A stretch of 64,000 nucleotides of DNA from Turnera subulata (GCA_028386065.3 JAKUCV010001498.1:1-64000); one strand, 5' to 3'. Counted from the stretch's first letter, positions 1 to 11,712 are shown. Program-made: numbers and translations. The notes: generated from the letters alone by a model not told the origin.

Positions 1-935
1 ATTTCTTGTGTCCTTCATTCTTTCAATTCCGCATTTAATTCCTGCTTATTTCGTTTTTATTCGATTATCGCTATTCACCCCCCCTCTAGCGAAGGGCTAT
101 TGTTCTAACACTGTCTTCCGTCTTCCTAGAATTAGAAGAAGAAGCATAGAGCAATACTTGCAGACACACCCCCCCCCCCATCGCCGACCCTCGTGACGAC
201 AACAGGTCGTTCCTCATCCCTTCTGACTATCCACCTCTTCTTCTATTTCGTGTTGCCGTTTCTTTTTCTCCTCCTCTTCCTTTCATTTTCTTCTTGTAGA
301 TTGGGATTAACCCATTGGTTTTAGGTTCTGTGTTTTTGTGGTTCGACGAGAGCGTGGGGTGGCAGGTCGGTGCGGTGGTTGTGGCGTCGTGAGTGTTGTT
401 GGGTTGGTTGGTAACGGGTTTGTCTCTTGTGCTGTTGGAGGGGCCTCGAGTTGCTGCTCCTTTTGGCAAGCTTTGGGTTCATATTTTGTGAGAGTCGGAT
501 CGACTCTAGCGAGCTAGTTAATCTCTAGGCGATTTGGATTTTTACTGGTAAGGAGCCATTTCTAATCCTGGGTAAATTTTAAGTTGATTCTGTCATGAGA
601 GTGCAATAAGATGGTTTTGGGGTTTCAAGTAGATAATAATAATAATTCTAGTAATGTTGTTTTGGTTTTCGGGTTCTTAGCGCAATATGATTAGGAAGAC
701 ATTTTCAACCCTGGGTGAATTTTATTAAAGTGGTTTTAGCGAAAGCAATGCCATTATGTTTCTGGTTTCTTTACAGGATATCAAATTCTAAATTGATAAC
801 ATGTTGTAGTGACTTTGTTTTCCTCTTTAAGACAATTGGTAACTTAAGCTGATTTCCCTTATTTTTTAAGTTATTCAATTGCTGTAACTTAATTGGTTTT
901 GATGTTACATGTTTTCTCTCTCTTTTTTTTTTCAG
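1..935 (+). other. CACTA interior upstream of the recognisable exons
   Basis: No protein can be supported here. 210-300 is pyrimidine-rich and 300-470 is GT-rich, as in a 5' untranslated leader and first intron. A long T tract followed by CAG at 933-935 is a good splice acceptor for the first recognisable coding exon at 936. Short ORFs at 8-196 and 227-469 have no family resemblance I can see. Confidence 0.45.
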
Positions 936-3091
936 TTAGTGACATTTTAAATGATTTTGCATGTAAAGACGCAGAGGGAACATTCAAGGAGCTGGTGGTA
1001 AAGGTGAAAGATGTGCCTAATATCCCCGATGGAACAAAAGTTGTGGTGGATTTCAATGAGCATAAGCAACCAATTGGAGAGGAGCAAGGCCTGCTTGGTG
1101 GTTATTTGGGAACTTTGGCTATTAATGGCACTTTGTTTCTAATTAACTATGAGAAATGGAATGATATGCCGAAATTTCGGTTCAACAACTGTTTTCAGCA
1201 TGTTGTAAAGGTAAAATCCTTTGAAAAGGGAGTTGATGCTTGTCCGGTTTATCTCATTTTGGTTGGTATTTTGGAGTTTTATAGAATTTTCTCTTATTTT
1301 GAAGGCCCGGTTTCATTTCAACATAGAAGAGGAATTTACAGTGAGATATGTCAATCATTCTCTTTGTAAAAAGTGGGGAGATCATAGAAAGAAGTTGTGG
1401 GATGGGTGGTATAAGCATGAAATTCCAAGAGTTGACCTTATACAAAATGTTCCGACAATATTGATGCGGATCAGTGGGCTGGTTATTGCGATTACCGTTT
1501 GAAACCAGCAACCGTGGTAAGTATAGAGTTTTTACGCTAAACTCTTGTTACCTATATATGCCATTAGATCTCTCGTTGTTTTCAATCTTTTTCTTGTAAG
1601 GATCTTTGCAAGAGGAATGCTGAAAATCGCGCAAAATAGACCATTCAGCACACTGGTGGATCCAAACCAAATTCTAGAAGGATGGAAGAAATGGTAAAAA
1701 CTTAAACTTATTGGTCAATTGCAATATACTTATGGTGTAACTGTTAATATGATTTATGGTTATACAGTTTGCTCAAACCAGAAAAAGGCATGGTCGAGCA
1801 GACATTTATCTAGCTACACATAAGAAAAAAGATGGATCCTATGTTGACTCGGCTAAAGAAATCTGTGTAAGTAATATGCATTTATGATTAGTAGTTTGCA
1901 TATAAGTTGAATTACTACCAGTACTGCAATTTCCTTTGATGAAAACTAATCCTCTTGTTCTACATAGGAACAACTTGAGACTGCTTTAACTCAAAGAACT
2001 GCTGATGAGTCGATAGTTGAGTCTGATGATGTTGTTGCTAAGATTCTAGGAAAGGAACACTCTGGAAGGGTTCGGTGCTTAGGAACAGGTGCTATTCCGT
2101 CTACTTCTTTCAAGCGTACAAGGTTTCAGGACAGTACAAGCACTAGTGTTGAAAATGATTCTGCATCCTATGCTGAATTGCAAGAGAAATACAAGCAGCT
2201 TGAGCTTATTTGTATTGGACTTGTGAATGGATTGAAGTCATATTTTATAGCAAAGGATGGGAGGGTGCCTAATGAACTTGCTGGAGTATTGCCTGCTCAA
2301 CTTACAGAGGTAAAATCCATAATATTCTATGAAATCTTTTTATGTGCTTTCTTCTTGCTGTGTGTATTGAGGATGTCTTAGGCCATCATTTTGTTGCTGC
2401 TGAAATGCTCCTGATGTATATATTGCCCTGTGTTTACCTCATTAGGAGTCACCATTGGCTTGTGACTTTACTAAAGTTTTTGCTGCTTCCAAAAGAGTCT
2501 TGTCTCCCTGCATTTATGTTTATTATATGATTGTTGCTCAAACTGATTCCCACCTCCTAATCTGTTGCGCCATTGTAGTTGAGTTTCCCTGTATTTACAC
2601 CGCAAAGTGTGCTGCCTTCATTAAGGCTTTTCTGCTGCTGGATGTGCTTCTCACTTTTACTGCCTCCTCGATTGTTTATGATAACCAAATGGCATTCTGA
2701 ATGCTCTTTCAGTTTGGTGTTGCTAATGTTCTTTCTGATTGTAAACGTCTGAGTTCATTCCCTTTTTCCAATTATCTTAGGGCGCTTTGATTCTGGATAA
2801 CTTTTATCTTTCTCCTTTAGGAATGAGTTGCTTTTGAGTTTATTTTAAGGCTGTCACTGTTGCTTTTGCAATGTTGCTAGTGCTGTCTTTGTTATTATTC
2901 TGTGGATATGGTGGATTTTATTAGTCTGAAACTTTCTATATCTCTCTCCCAAAGCTTCTTGACGGATTGCTGAATTGTAATTTCTGTCATTGTAGGTAAA
3001 TGATGAACATAGCAGTCCTTCCACTCCGGTTGATGGTAGAAGATCATCACATGGTAGCACGTGCATCCCGAGCCACCAAGAAGAAGTTTGA
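936..3091 (+). pseudogene. Decayed plant transposase (Ptta/En/Spm type, Transposase_24-like)
   Basis: Six exons can be read from splice signals: 936-1210, 1305-1515, 1601-1694, 1768-1866, 1968-2309 and 2996-3091 (stop TGA at 3089-3091). All introns are GT-AG. The order of motifs fits the plant En/Spm-associated family: a VVDFNEHKQPIGE region, then WGDHRKKLWDGWYKHEIP, a CKRNAENR stretch, HTGGSK, an ARKRHGRADIYLATH-like segment (seen as TRKRHGRADIYLATH) and a C-terminal coiled region around AELQEKYKQLE. In this family such proteins are the accessory (TNPA-like) or transposase-associated product. The reading frame is broken: a one-base shift near 1455-1460, just after QNVP, and an in-frame TAG at 1637-1639. 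Upstream exons and the true start are not identified. It sits inside a CACTA element, so a transposon origin is preferred over a domesticated host gene. Confidence 0.72.
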
Positions 3092-3327
3092 ACATTCTTC
3101 ATTTTGTTAAAGTACTTTTATATAATGAGTATGACAATAACTCATTTTGTATTTATGACTACTACTAGGAATGCTTAAATTCTCATGTTAGGTATGTATG
3201 AATATGAATGCTTGAACGATTTAAATGATTAAGCAAATGTTTAATGCCTTCTATCAATTTATGTCTACTGAATTCCGTAGGATTTGCTATTACATACTAC
3301 AACTGAAATATAAACTTAAAATGGCCA

Positions 3328-3920
3328 ACTAAATTGCGGGGGTTGAAACTCGAATTGCGGGGGTTCACACAAAATTGGGGGAGCAAATTGCGGGGGTTGA
3401 AACTCGAATTGCGGGGGTTAANGGGGCAGTAGGAAAATAAGGATCAAATTGCGGGGGTTGAAACTCGAATTGCAGGGGTTAATACGAAATCGGGGGATCA
3501 AATTGCGGAGGTTGAGCTTCAAATAGCGGGGGTTGACCTTCAAATTGCAGGGGGCATCATGAATTTAGGAATCCAATTGCGGGGGTTGAAACCCAAATCG
3601 CGGCGGTCAGTACCAAAAAGGGCGGTCAATTTGCGGGGGCTGGAGCTCAATTTGCGGTGGTTAAGGTGCCATGGTATGCATCGATATCACGTGAATTTGC
3701 GGGGGGTTGGAGGTCATATTGCGGCGGGCGATATAACCCCCGTAAATTAATTTTTCAATTTGCGGGGGTGTTGCAGAGGTCACCTTAACGACCTTCGCAA
3801 AATGTTTGTGGAAGTGGTAACAGCGGGGGTTTTTGAAACCTCCGTAAATTACAGCAAAGTCAATTTGCAGGGGTCAAACCTCCGCAAATTGTTCAAAAAA
3901 ACCTTCGCAAATGACAACTT
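3328..3920. repeat. CACTA subterminal repeat block
   Basis: About two dozen copies of an AATTGCGGGGGTT-like motif (variants TTGCGGGGG, TCGCGGCGG) run in direct orientation to about 3710. Inverted copies (ACCCCCGTAAATT, CCTCCGCAAATT, CCTTCGCAAA) fill 3730-3910. Clustered short motifs next to the terminus are the binding array of En/Spm transposase proteins in known elements. One undetermined base (n) is at 3422. Confidence 0.8.
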
Positions 3921-4186
3921 TTTTTTGTAGTGTGAACTGCATTTCTAAACCAATGGTTATAACTAAACCCCTAAAGGAGAGTTATGAGCATAACTAGAAT
4001 GTTAGAAATATGGCCAAAGAAAGTGAAGCAACAATAAAATGAAGCCCAAAATAAGGAATTGGAACGCAAATAAGGAATTGAAACGCAAACATACACGATA
4101 AAAATTAACAATCGTTTGATATTGTTGAAAAAAATAACAATTAACAAGTAATTAAAAGAAGTTAGGCAAACAAAAGACTGTCATTC

Positions 4187-4965
4187 ATGGGATGGATTGC
4201 TCCGGATCGAGTTGGTTCAAACTGAACACGGATGGAGCTAGCAAAGGCAATCCGGATGTTGCCACTCCGGAAGGAGTGTGTCGTGACGCTAGTGGTACCT
4301 GGAGATTTGGCTTTTCGGTGGCATTGGGTGTTTGCTCTTCCTACAAGGCTGAAATCTGTGCTATCTTTTTGGGGCTGAAGCAAGCATGGTCACGGGGGAA
4401 ACGTTGTCTAATTTTGGAACTTGATTCTCATGCTCTAGTTTAATGTTTACAGTCACGTGGAGGTATAATGTTTCTGAGCCTTTACTCCACCAAATTTACA
4501 GGCTCTTGGATCAGGATTGGGAGGTTCTTATCATGCACACCTATCGGGGGACAGTGGCGGAGTTTGATATAATTCTTAGAGAAGGCCAATATAACATTTT
4601 GTGTGTAATAATAAGAATTTATGTGAGAAAATAAAATTTAAAAAAGGCCAAATACATGTTACAATAGGACTAATATAAAAAAATTAAAAGTTCAAAAACT
4701 ATACAATAATATTACAATAAGACTTATATGGGAAGTTTAAAAACTCAGGGCATAGCCCCCGCCGGCCGGGAGGGGAACAAGCTAGCTGATGCTCTTGCTA
4801 ATCGAGCTTCTCCTCACCCTATGCAGCTGCAAGTTTTTGATTCTGTACCTCTGTTTTGCACTCCTGTTTTCAGGGACGATTTAAAGGGTTTATCTTGGCC
4901 CCGACTTTGTGTTAGTGAATTAAATAATATGGGCTTAGGCCCCGATTATTCAAAAAAAAAAAAAA
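4187..4965 (+). mobile_element. 5'-truncated LINE with RNase H fragment
   Basis: The insert is bracketed by a perfect 17-bp target duplication (ACAAAAGACTGTCATTC at 4170-4186 and 4966-4982) and ends in a poly-A run (4952-4965). It encodes the RNase H tail of a plant L1-type LINE: WFKLNTDGASKGNPD, GVCRDASGTW and YKAEICAIFLGLKQAW from 4192 to about 4440, then a REGNKLADALANRAS motif at about 4768-4810. The coding region is broken by stops near 4441 and by foreign sequence at about 4556-4765. Copy B (about 46110-46130) shows the empty site. Confidence 0.85.
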
Positions 4966-5254
4966 ACAAAAGACTGTCATTCTTCAAAGGTCAACCTTTG
5001 AGTTCCTATAAAAAAAACCCAGATTTGAGTAACACATATTTATGAATCTTCGGAAAATATGCCCCAACAAATTATTGCATAATATTGCAGCGATTAATGC
5101 CAATTTCCATTCATACATTGCTCCATCTTTTCGGGTAGCGATAATAGATACAGGACAAACAGTTGTAAATCAAATCCCGTTCTACTTTAGATTGGAAATT
5201 TGTGAGACAGGTTTGGGGAGAAGATCTTATTCTTACCATTACATCATCAAATAG

Positions 5255-5304
5255 ACCAAATTTCATCCCTCATCAATAAAAATCTTGGTTAGCATAAAAA
5301 AAAA
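5255..5304 (+). mobile_element. 50-bp truncated retroposon
   Basis: A 50-bp insert ending in about ten A residues lies between two copies of ACATCATCAAATAG (5241-5254 and 5305-5318). Copy B has a single uninterrupted copy (53562-53575). Copy C has the same insert at 62058-62109. This is the pattern of a severely 5'-truncated LINE/SINE insertion that predates the A/C split. Confidence 0.8.
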
Positions 5305-5530
5305 ACATCATCAAATAGCAAGGAAGTGACTTGAACAGGGGGTTCATGAAATAAATTAAGCTGAGGGTACAGGTATCTAGATAATGTAATTAAATCAGCC
5401 AGAGAAAATATCCTAATTAATTAAATTATATCTAAATGATTGTTTACAGGGAAACTAAAGGATATGTTAAAAAATAGCAATTAGAAGAAAACGATAAATT
5501 TAGGAAAAAAGTAGCGACTGATTAGTATTT

Positions 5531-5545
5531 TTTTTTTTTGAACAT
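5531..5545 (-). mobile_element. Micro-retroposon (poly-T plus about 6 bp)
   Basis: A GACTGATTAGTATTT duplication (5516-5530 and 5546-5560) flanks a T run plus GAACAT. Copy B has only one GACTTATTAGTATT near 53750. It reads as a minus-strand LINE insertion reduced to its poly-A tail and a few terminal bases. Confidence 0.6.
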
Positions 5546-5968
5546 GACTGATTAGTATTTTGACACTAAGTAAGTTGTGCATGATTCATATAGAATTTTC
5601 TTGACCTCGCTGTACTATGTTGGTACAATTTTTAATACTTACAGGCCACACCACACGTTTAAAATTTCCAGCATCCCCATTCTTTGACGAGGCACATGGT
5701 ACCATCCAAGTGGGGGGATTTTGTTTAAAGCCAGTATCAAAACATCAAAAGAAACTCAAAGAAAATTTATGAATTAACAAATAGTTAAATGATTTAGGAA
5801 GTTGAAAACAACATTTTAACACGATTCGGTAAGATTTGAAGCTTCGTATTTTTAATATTTTTGCACCTGTAACTTGCAAGGACCACTTGTTTTCTTGGTA
5901 CACGTAGAATCACATGAGTCGAGTGAAGGTTTTTTTTATTTTGATGATATCTGGTTATAATTAAAAAT

Positions 5969-7328
5969 TATATTGCATGTGATGATGTGAAAACCGAATA
6001 GAGCGACTTTCCCAAAGAAAGGAAAAACGTAAGAGAAAAAGCTACCTCTAATTTACCAAGCATAGGGAAAAAAAATTTACCAAGCATAGGAACGGACAAA
6101 AGTAAATGTCAATCCTCAAACAACTCCGAAATATTTATATTATCTCTTCACTGGGAAGAGAATCTCTCAAATTTTTAGTCAAATGAATTGAGATTAATGT
6201 ATACTATTAGCTAAACAAGGCATGTAAAAGGTGTACTTATATAGCTCTTTTTTTGCATATAACTGATCTCGATGACTTATTCTCCTTCTCATATTTTGTA
6301 GAAAAAATTTATTTGACCTCATCTTGCATGGTTGAACGAGCTCACTGATTGATTTTTTTTTTTTTGACAAATAGGGCATTCTTGATTCATTATATAAACA
6401 GATCTAGAGATCTGAGAATACATAATTGAAGATAGAAATGATCTGAAGAAAAATCTGACATAAAAATTGATCTCAACCTACTACATGAAACTACACAACA
6501 ACAGGACGTATCTCCTTCAAAAGAGGATTTATAAAGGCACACTACTCCAACGATGAGCGTCTCTACGGGCATCATAACTTGTATGGTTGGTGCCACATCT
6601 TCTCCTTGTTGGTAAATTGCAGCAGCAAATAAAGATCTACTCTTCAAATCAAATCTTTCTCCAAAGCTTTTGGCTCTCATGATTTTATTCCCGAGGAAAC
6701 AAAAAAACACCCAAAGAAGGTGACAAGGGCTCGTTGAAGGAGAAAACCAAACCCCAAGAAAGGGTACTAAAAAAGTCACAAACGAGACTAAACAGACAAA
6801 ACTAACAAGAAGAAAACAAAAAAATTAAAGAAAATACCAGTGGGGGCTTACTGCTGGAAAGGAAGTCATTGGCGCCAGCCCCAAATTTATAGATCTAGGG
6901 TTTTCTCAAAAAGAAAGAGAAAGAGAGAGGAGAAAACGTTATGTATACAAAGCTTGATTACATGTGCTACTAATGATCTTACAAGTTTGCTTTAATCTTA
7001 ATTTATACGGGACTTCTTATTCTAGAGTCTCTCCAACTATTGTTAGTTGATCTGACTTTTATTTCGCATTTAAGAAAAATTAAGAAAGATACCAGGTTTA
7101 CGGGCTCATTTACTTTGTAGGAATGGATTCTTGACTTTATTTAATTTCATCTTCCGACGATAAGGTGAATATAGGCACCAAAAATTAATGGCAAAAGTTA
7201 TCTTTTTATGGAGTTCACACTTTACAATTTACATGTTAAAATTTGGATGCGTATTTACAATTCCTAGCTATATTATAATGTGCAAGCGCGATTTACAAAA
7301 ACTATTAAACAGAAACATAGATAATCAC
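5969..7328. other. Segment present in copy A but absent from copy B
   Basis: Copy B passes directly from the GGTTATAATTAAAAA equivalent (about 54416-54430) to the CTAGCTC equivalent (7329 in A). No gene is seen in this 1.36 kb. It contains a retroposon-like unit (6350-6930) and otherwise AT-rich sequence. Confidence 0.5.
6350..6930 (-). mobile_element. Putative minus-strand retroposon or deleted LINE
   Basis: On the plus strand it begins with a 13-bp T run followed by GACAAATAGGGCATTC; read in reverse this is a 3' tail ending in poly-A. The opposite end (about 6890-6910) reads in reverse as AAAACCCTAGATCTATAAAT, a leader-like sequence. A 129-codon ORF (6390-6779, minus) matches no family I know. 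Target duplications were not found, so the right limit is approximate. Confidence 0.35.
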
Positions 7329-7867
7329 TAGCTCACTTCCCATGGGTTCCACAGGATTATTTCCCTGCACAAATAAAAATAAAAATAAATAATTAAAATA
7401 GATTGGAAAAATAAAAAGAATATAAAAACAATTAGGATGCTTAATTAAGGGTGACAAAATAACTTTAATACTATACTAGGCATGTAGATAAAAACAAAAC
7501 AAAAGAAGAATAAGAGAGAATGAGGGAATGATAGAGAAACTGTATCAGACACAGACTGTATATAGACCTTGTGTAGTAGTGCAAATAGAACCAAATTAAA
7601 GAAGGAGTAAAAGAGAATGAATAAATAGAGAAATTATATCACAGACAGAGACTATTATTTCACATACACAGATAGAATCCTGTATCTGTATTTAAAGAGA
7701 GATGATGGAGAAGAAATTCGTGAAGAGATACACGATTAAAAAGTGATAAAAGGTTAGTTTTGAATAACAATATTATCTTATCAGTTGTAAAGTTTATCAA
7801 TATAAAGCTAATATAATTCTTATCAGATAATAATTATAGAGTAAATGATGTAATATATACAACAATA

Positions 7868-7901
7868 ATGTATGTGTGTGTGTGTGTATATATATATATT
7901 G
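7868..7901. repeat. (TG)n/(TA)n microsatellite
   Basis: TATGTGTGTGTGTGTGTATA runs into a TA repeat. The equivalent part of copy B (about 54930-54950) is shorter and purely TA-rich. Confidence 0.85.
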
Positions 7902-8273
7902 GATGACTTTTGTTTTCAAATCAATGACATAACTTATCAGTTTTTTCTCATAAGAGTTTAATTCTTATCGGATATAATTCATAGCTTTTTTTATGAGAGT
8001 TTAATTCTTATCAGGATGTTTTTAATATTGAATTTTTTTGAATAATTATATTTGTCATTATGACCATATGTTAAAATTTAATTTATTAAAGCTACACTTA
8101 AAACCCTCCATATGGCCATACATGAAGACCTCTAAAATCTTATGGGTCAATACCTGGTGACGGTATCAGCTTTACATATATATAATAGAATCCTTATTAA
8201 AATTTTCATCAGAGGTATATATATTTTTTTTTATCGTGGGGTGATTTATATTATTTCAGAATCAAACTATTGA

Positions 8274-10218
8274 TCACTATCAAGAAGAAAAAAGGGGTTT
8301 TTGGGTTTTTTGGATCCCCATTTTTTATGGTTTGTCCAATTATATATCCCGACATTTTTTTTGGCCGGGCAGATACCCCGACTTTGTATGGGCAGGCCAA
8401 ACGTGATCCCCCGGTCAGGTACCTGCTGACGTGGAGGGCTGCCTGGATTTGAGCTTCTGGGGTTATCTCAAAACGACGTCATCTCGTACTAAAACGACGT
8501 CGTTTTTAAAAGGTTGGGTAGACATGAAGGATCCATGTGCCATTGTGGGCTCCGCTTACTACCAGCTCGATTACTTGACCAAACCGACCCAAAAACCTAA
8601 CGGATACCAAAAATTGCCCCAAAACCCGCCATGCGAACCGGTTTGACTTTTTAGTAACACCCATAATTGTAGTAATAATAATAATTTCAGGCATTTTACT
8701 TCTTAATCTTCTCGCAATCTTTTTTTTAATTATTTTTTGTAAATATTTTTCTTAAAAACATAAAACAAGAAATTAAAACATGAAAAAGACTTTTGTTAAC
8801 CCATCGTATTACTAAGTTTAGACGATATATTTTTTCCCTTTAGCCTTTTCTCTTTTTTTAACATTTTCTTATAGATTGTTTTAAAAAATGAAAGTAATTT
8901 TGTCCAAAGAACGAAGACCACCCACCCCTCTCCCACAAATGGCACCGGCGGCTACTGACCAACGCCGCCACCACTACCACCGACAGCAAAAGGAGAAGAA
9001 CCCAACAACAAAAGATTCAAGCTTTCCTCCAAATTGATCACCCCAGAAGAAATCCAATCCGAATTCTCCCACCACAACCCTCTTGTACCCTCGTCGCCTC
9101 CCTCGTCAACGCACCCTCCGTCGACCCTCGTCCACAGCGCCACCAGGCCGCCTAGTCCTTCCATGAAGACTGTTGCCCTTGAGATCTGTCGTCGATAGCA
9201 GCAACTGCTGCGTGTGCGGCTGCAACAACCAACCACCACTCTTTCCTCTCCTCCTCCTCCAAAGTTGGCCTCGCTGTCGTTGGATTTGTCCTCTAAGATT
9301 GGATTGGATTGCAATGGGTGGAAGGAAGATGTGATTTTGATGATAGGATTTGATTGGGTGATGATTAACAAATCAAATTTTATTTTGAAGAGATCGTTGC
9401 AGGTTGCAGGAGTGGGTATTTGTGAGTTTCTTTTTTGGAAAATCAAAATCAATTCTCATTATTTAAAATTATTGGTTACAGATCGATCTCCATTTGTTGT
9501 GTGTCTTGTTGGAGATCGATATGGGACTTTTGATGGGTGTTTGAAGAGGGTGGTGGTGGTCTATGATGGTGCTGGTGGGTGTTTGAGAAGAGGGTGTGGG
9601 GGTGACGGTGGTGGTGGTGGTGGAGGGGTCGACGGTGAGGGGTCAATTTCATGTTGCTTTATTATTTTTTTTAAAAAAATGGTTCATAAAAAAAGAGTAA
9701 GAGAAGGTGTTGGAGAAAATTTAGTAGAAAGAATATATTCATATGATGTCGTTGGTATTGTAAAGAAAAAAAAATAATTTTAATATGAATCGATTTGGCA
9801 GATTTAAAATAAATAGTATAAACATATTGCCCCTTTTTAAAAATAAATTTAATCTGGTTGTTGGTTGAGTTTTGTGCGGGTTATGGGGGGTATCCATCGG
9901 GTTTCAGATCGGTTGGGTCATGGATTTTCGGTTGGTAGCATATTATTATTCTAGAGCCCACAAAGACACGTGGATCGATGTGTCCACCCAAGCCTCTAAA
10001 ACGACGTTATTTTGGCACGAGACAACGTCGTTTTGGAGCACCTCCTAGACCTCAAATCCGGGCAACCCCCCACGTCAGCAGATACTTGACCGGGAGATCA
10101 CGTTTGGCCTGCCCGTGCAAAGTCAGAGTACCTGCCCGGCAAAAAAAATGGTCGAGATATATAATTGGCCAACCCACTAAACATGGGCCCAAAAAACCAA
10201 AAAACCGAAGAAAAAAGA
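8274..10218. mobile_element. Mutator-like element with long TIRs (possible Pack-MULE)
   Basis: The left end (about 8281-8600) and right end (about 9940-10218) are inverted repeats of about 330 bp at roughly 80-85% identity by eye. Shared landmarks are CCAATTATATATC, GGGCAGGCCAAACGTGATC, CTGACGTGG and AACGACGTCGTTTT-like motifs. A 16-bp direct repeat AGAATCAAACTATTGA flanks it (8258-8273, 10219-10234). That is longer than the usual 8-11 bp, so the exact borders are uncertain. No transposase is encoded; the core (8900-9780) holds gene-like sequence. Confidence 0.65.
8938..9190 (+). pseudogene. Gene fragment inside the MULE, tentatively L-cysteine desulfhydrase-like
   Basis: This GC-rich stretch starts ATGGCACCGGCGGC. 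In one frame it reads FKLSSKLITPEEIQSEFSHH (about 9015-9080), which recalls the N-terminal region of plant L-cysteine desulfhydrase/isopenicillin-N-epimerase-like aminotransferases (a KKPRL..LT..EI.SEF.HH block). The downstream sequence does not continue that family in a single frame, and the apparent ATG is out of frame with the motif. If correct, it is a captured, broken first-exon piece. The similarity is from memory and short, so it should be treated as a hypothesis. Confidence 0.3.
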
Positions 10219-10234
10219 AGAATCAAACTATTGA

Positions 10235-11712
10235 CAGAGGTAGCTTGGGCCGCGTAGCGGAAGTGGCATATGGCGTCATGGCCATATCTCCGCGACAACG
10301 TTTGGTTTTTTACATCTTCACGAAGCCCACGGGGCTCCTCATTCTCCAACTAAACTTTTGCATTGCATTATAGCATATACCTTTAACAAAAGGGATGATA
10401 TGTCCAGGCACGACCCAAAATGTATTAAATCTGATTTACTAATTTGGACCAGAGAAATAACGTGAAATCCCATACGTGAATTTGGGTTACTAAAAAGCCC
10501 ATGAGTCCATAATCATTATTACGCATCCTTTTTTTTCAAGTTCCTAAACAACCTTCTTTTTTTCATTGTAAAAAAAGACTTCTTTTAAAATTTTTTTAAA
10601 AATCTCCAAAGCGTACCAATTTGGCTGCCTAGTAATTTGCATATACTTACTCATGGTTCCTCCTAATTATGTTACTTGTTCTATATCATTTAGTTGCTTC
10701 TTCAGCTTATATATAATAGCAAACCAGAAATATGAGATCTCGGGGTGGTTGTCTCCCCCTTATGTCTTTTACAAATATAAGATAACGATATTTAATGATT
10801 TTCTTGTTTCTTCCATTCTACAAACATAAAATAGTTAACACTGTGTTTTCGGTAACATCCGTTAAAATATTAAATAATTCTGAGCTTTTGTTTTGAACTT
10901 AATAATTGTTTTATAGTCGATTGCAAATGTATTAACTAGAGGTAATCAATAGTGCGGATGGATATAAAGAATCATCTTTTTATCCTCTGGCCCCGACTAA
11001 ATCTGGTACACTTATTTATAAGATGATTCATCCAAGGTGGACATACCATGTTGATTAACATTGTTGAGATGATGGGACAACAAAAGAAAAGAATACAATC
11101 TGAAGAGTGATGTTGAAAGAGGAGTGGTGGGCTATTAAGAATTTTTTCATAATTGTCAAGCGTATATTGTTGATGCAGTCGGTCTTAGACTCATCACACA
11201 TGGTATATACGCTTAAGATGTGCCGGTCCTATCCAATTTTTTTTTTAAAAAAAAAGAGCCCTTCAACAAGTGTTTAAAAATTGAGGATCGCTAACAGTAT
11301 AAAATTAACCACAGCAAATGCTACATTAATTGCTTGGTTCTGTTAATTTAGGTGTCAAATTAACAATGTTATTAAAACCAGTCCGAGGATTTCCTTGTAC
11401 CATATTTTGTATATTTTGAGTAAATTGTCGTTAGCATAAAAAAAGAGGGAGAAATGTCTCGCCTGATCATGACGACAGAGGGAATCTTTCGATATTTTAA
11501 GACTTCAACTACCGCTTGGTATTCCAATATGAAATTGCCCACATTGGTCATATGCGTCACATTGGTCTATGGAGAGATGCTTTCAAATTGCCCTCGGTGA
11601 TGTTAGATTATCAAGAGGAGAGAAGCGATTAGTTTTTTTTCTTTTAATCATGGTAGCGATTAGTTTTTTCTTTTTTAATCATGGTACACATGGTCCATAC
11701 TCCATACTATCA
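10235..11712. other. Intergenic sequence, no gene seen
   Basis: AT-rich sequence with short homopolymer runs (11238-11261). No ORF with recognisable family motifs, no TIR and no LTR end was found. Confidence 0.6.

Larger units (their letters stand above)
1..3932 (+). mobile_element. CACTA (En/Spm) DNA transposon, right part
   Basis: The right end is seen directly: a run of T followed by TGTAGTG at 3926-3932, the reverse complement of the CACTA terminus CACTACA. Just inside it lies a dense block of short direct and inverted subterminal repeats (3328-3920), as expected for this superfamily. The interior carries a plant transposase-family gene. The sequence after 3932 (TGAACTGC) matches 45858-45865, where no element is present, so TGA (3933-3935) is the probable 3-bp target duplication. 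The left end is not visible and probably lies before the window. Confidence 0.8.
3933..8168. repeat. Segmental duplication, copy A
   Basis: From 3933 (TGAACTGCATTTC) onward the sequence parallels 45858 onward (copy B), for example ACACGATAA..ATTAACAA and the GTAATTAAAAGAAGT stretch, with insertions in one copy or the other. The match continues through 5085-5970 and resumes at 7326-8168, ending near ACCTGGTGA. No gene is visible in A itself. By comparison with B, the lost left flank may have carried another Kunitz-inhibitor gene, removed or displaced beyond the CACTA element. Copy C (61850-62249) matches 5053-5450. Confidence 0.8.

Noticed and set aside
227..469. 80-codon reverse ORF
   Set aside because: Low-complexity Asn/Thr-rich frame opposite GT-rich leader sequence.
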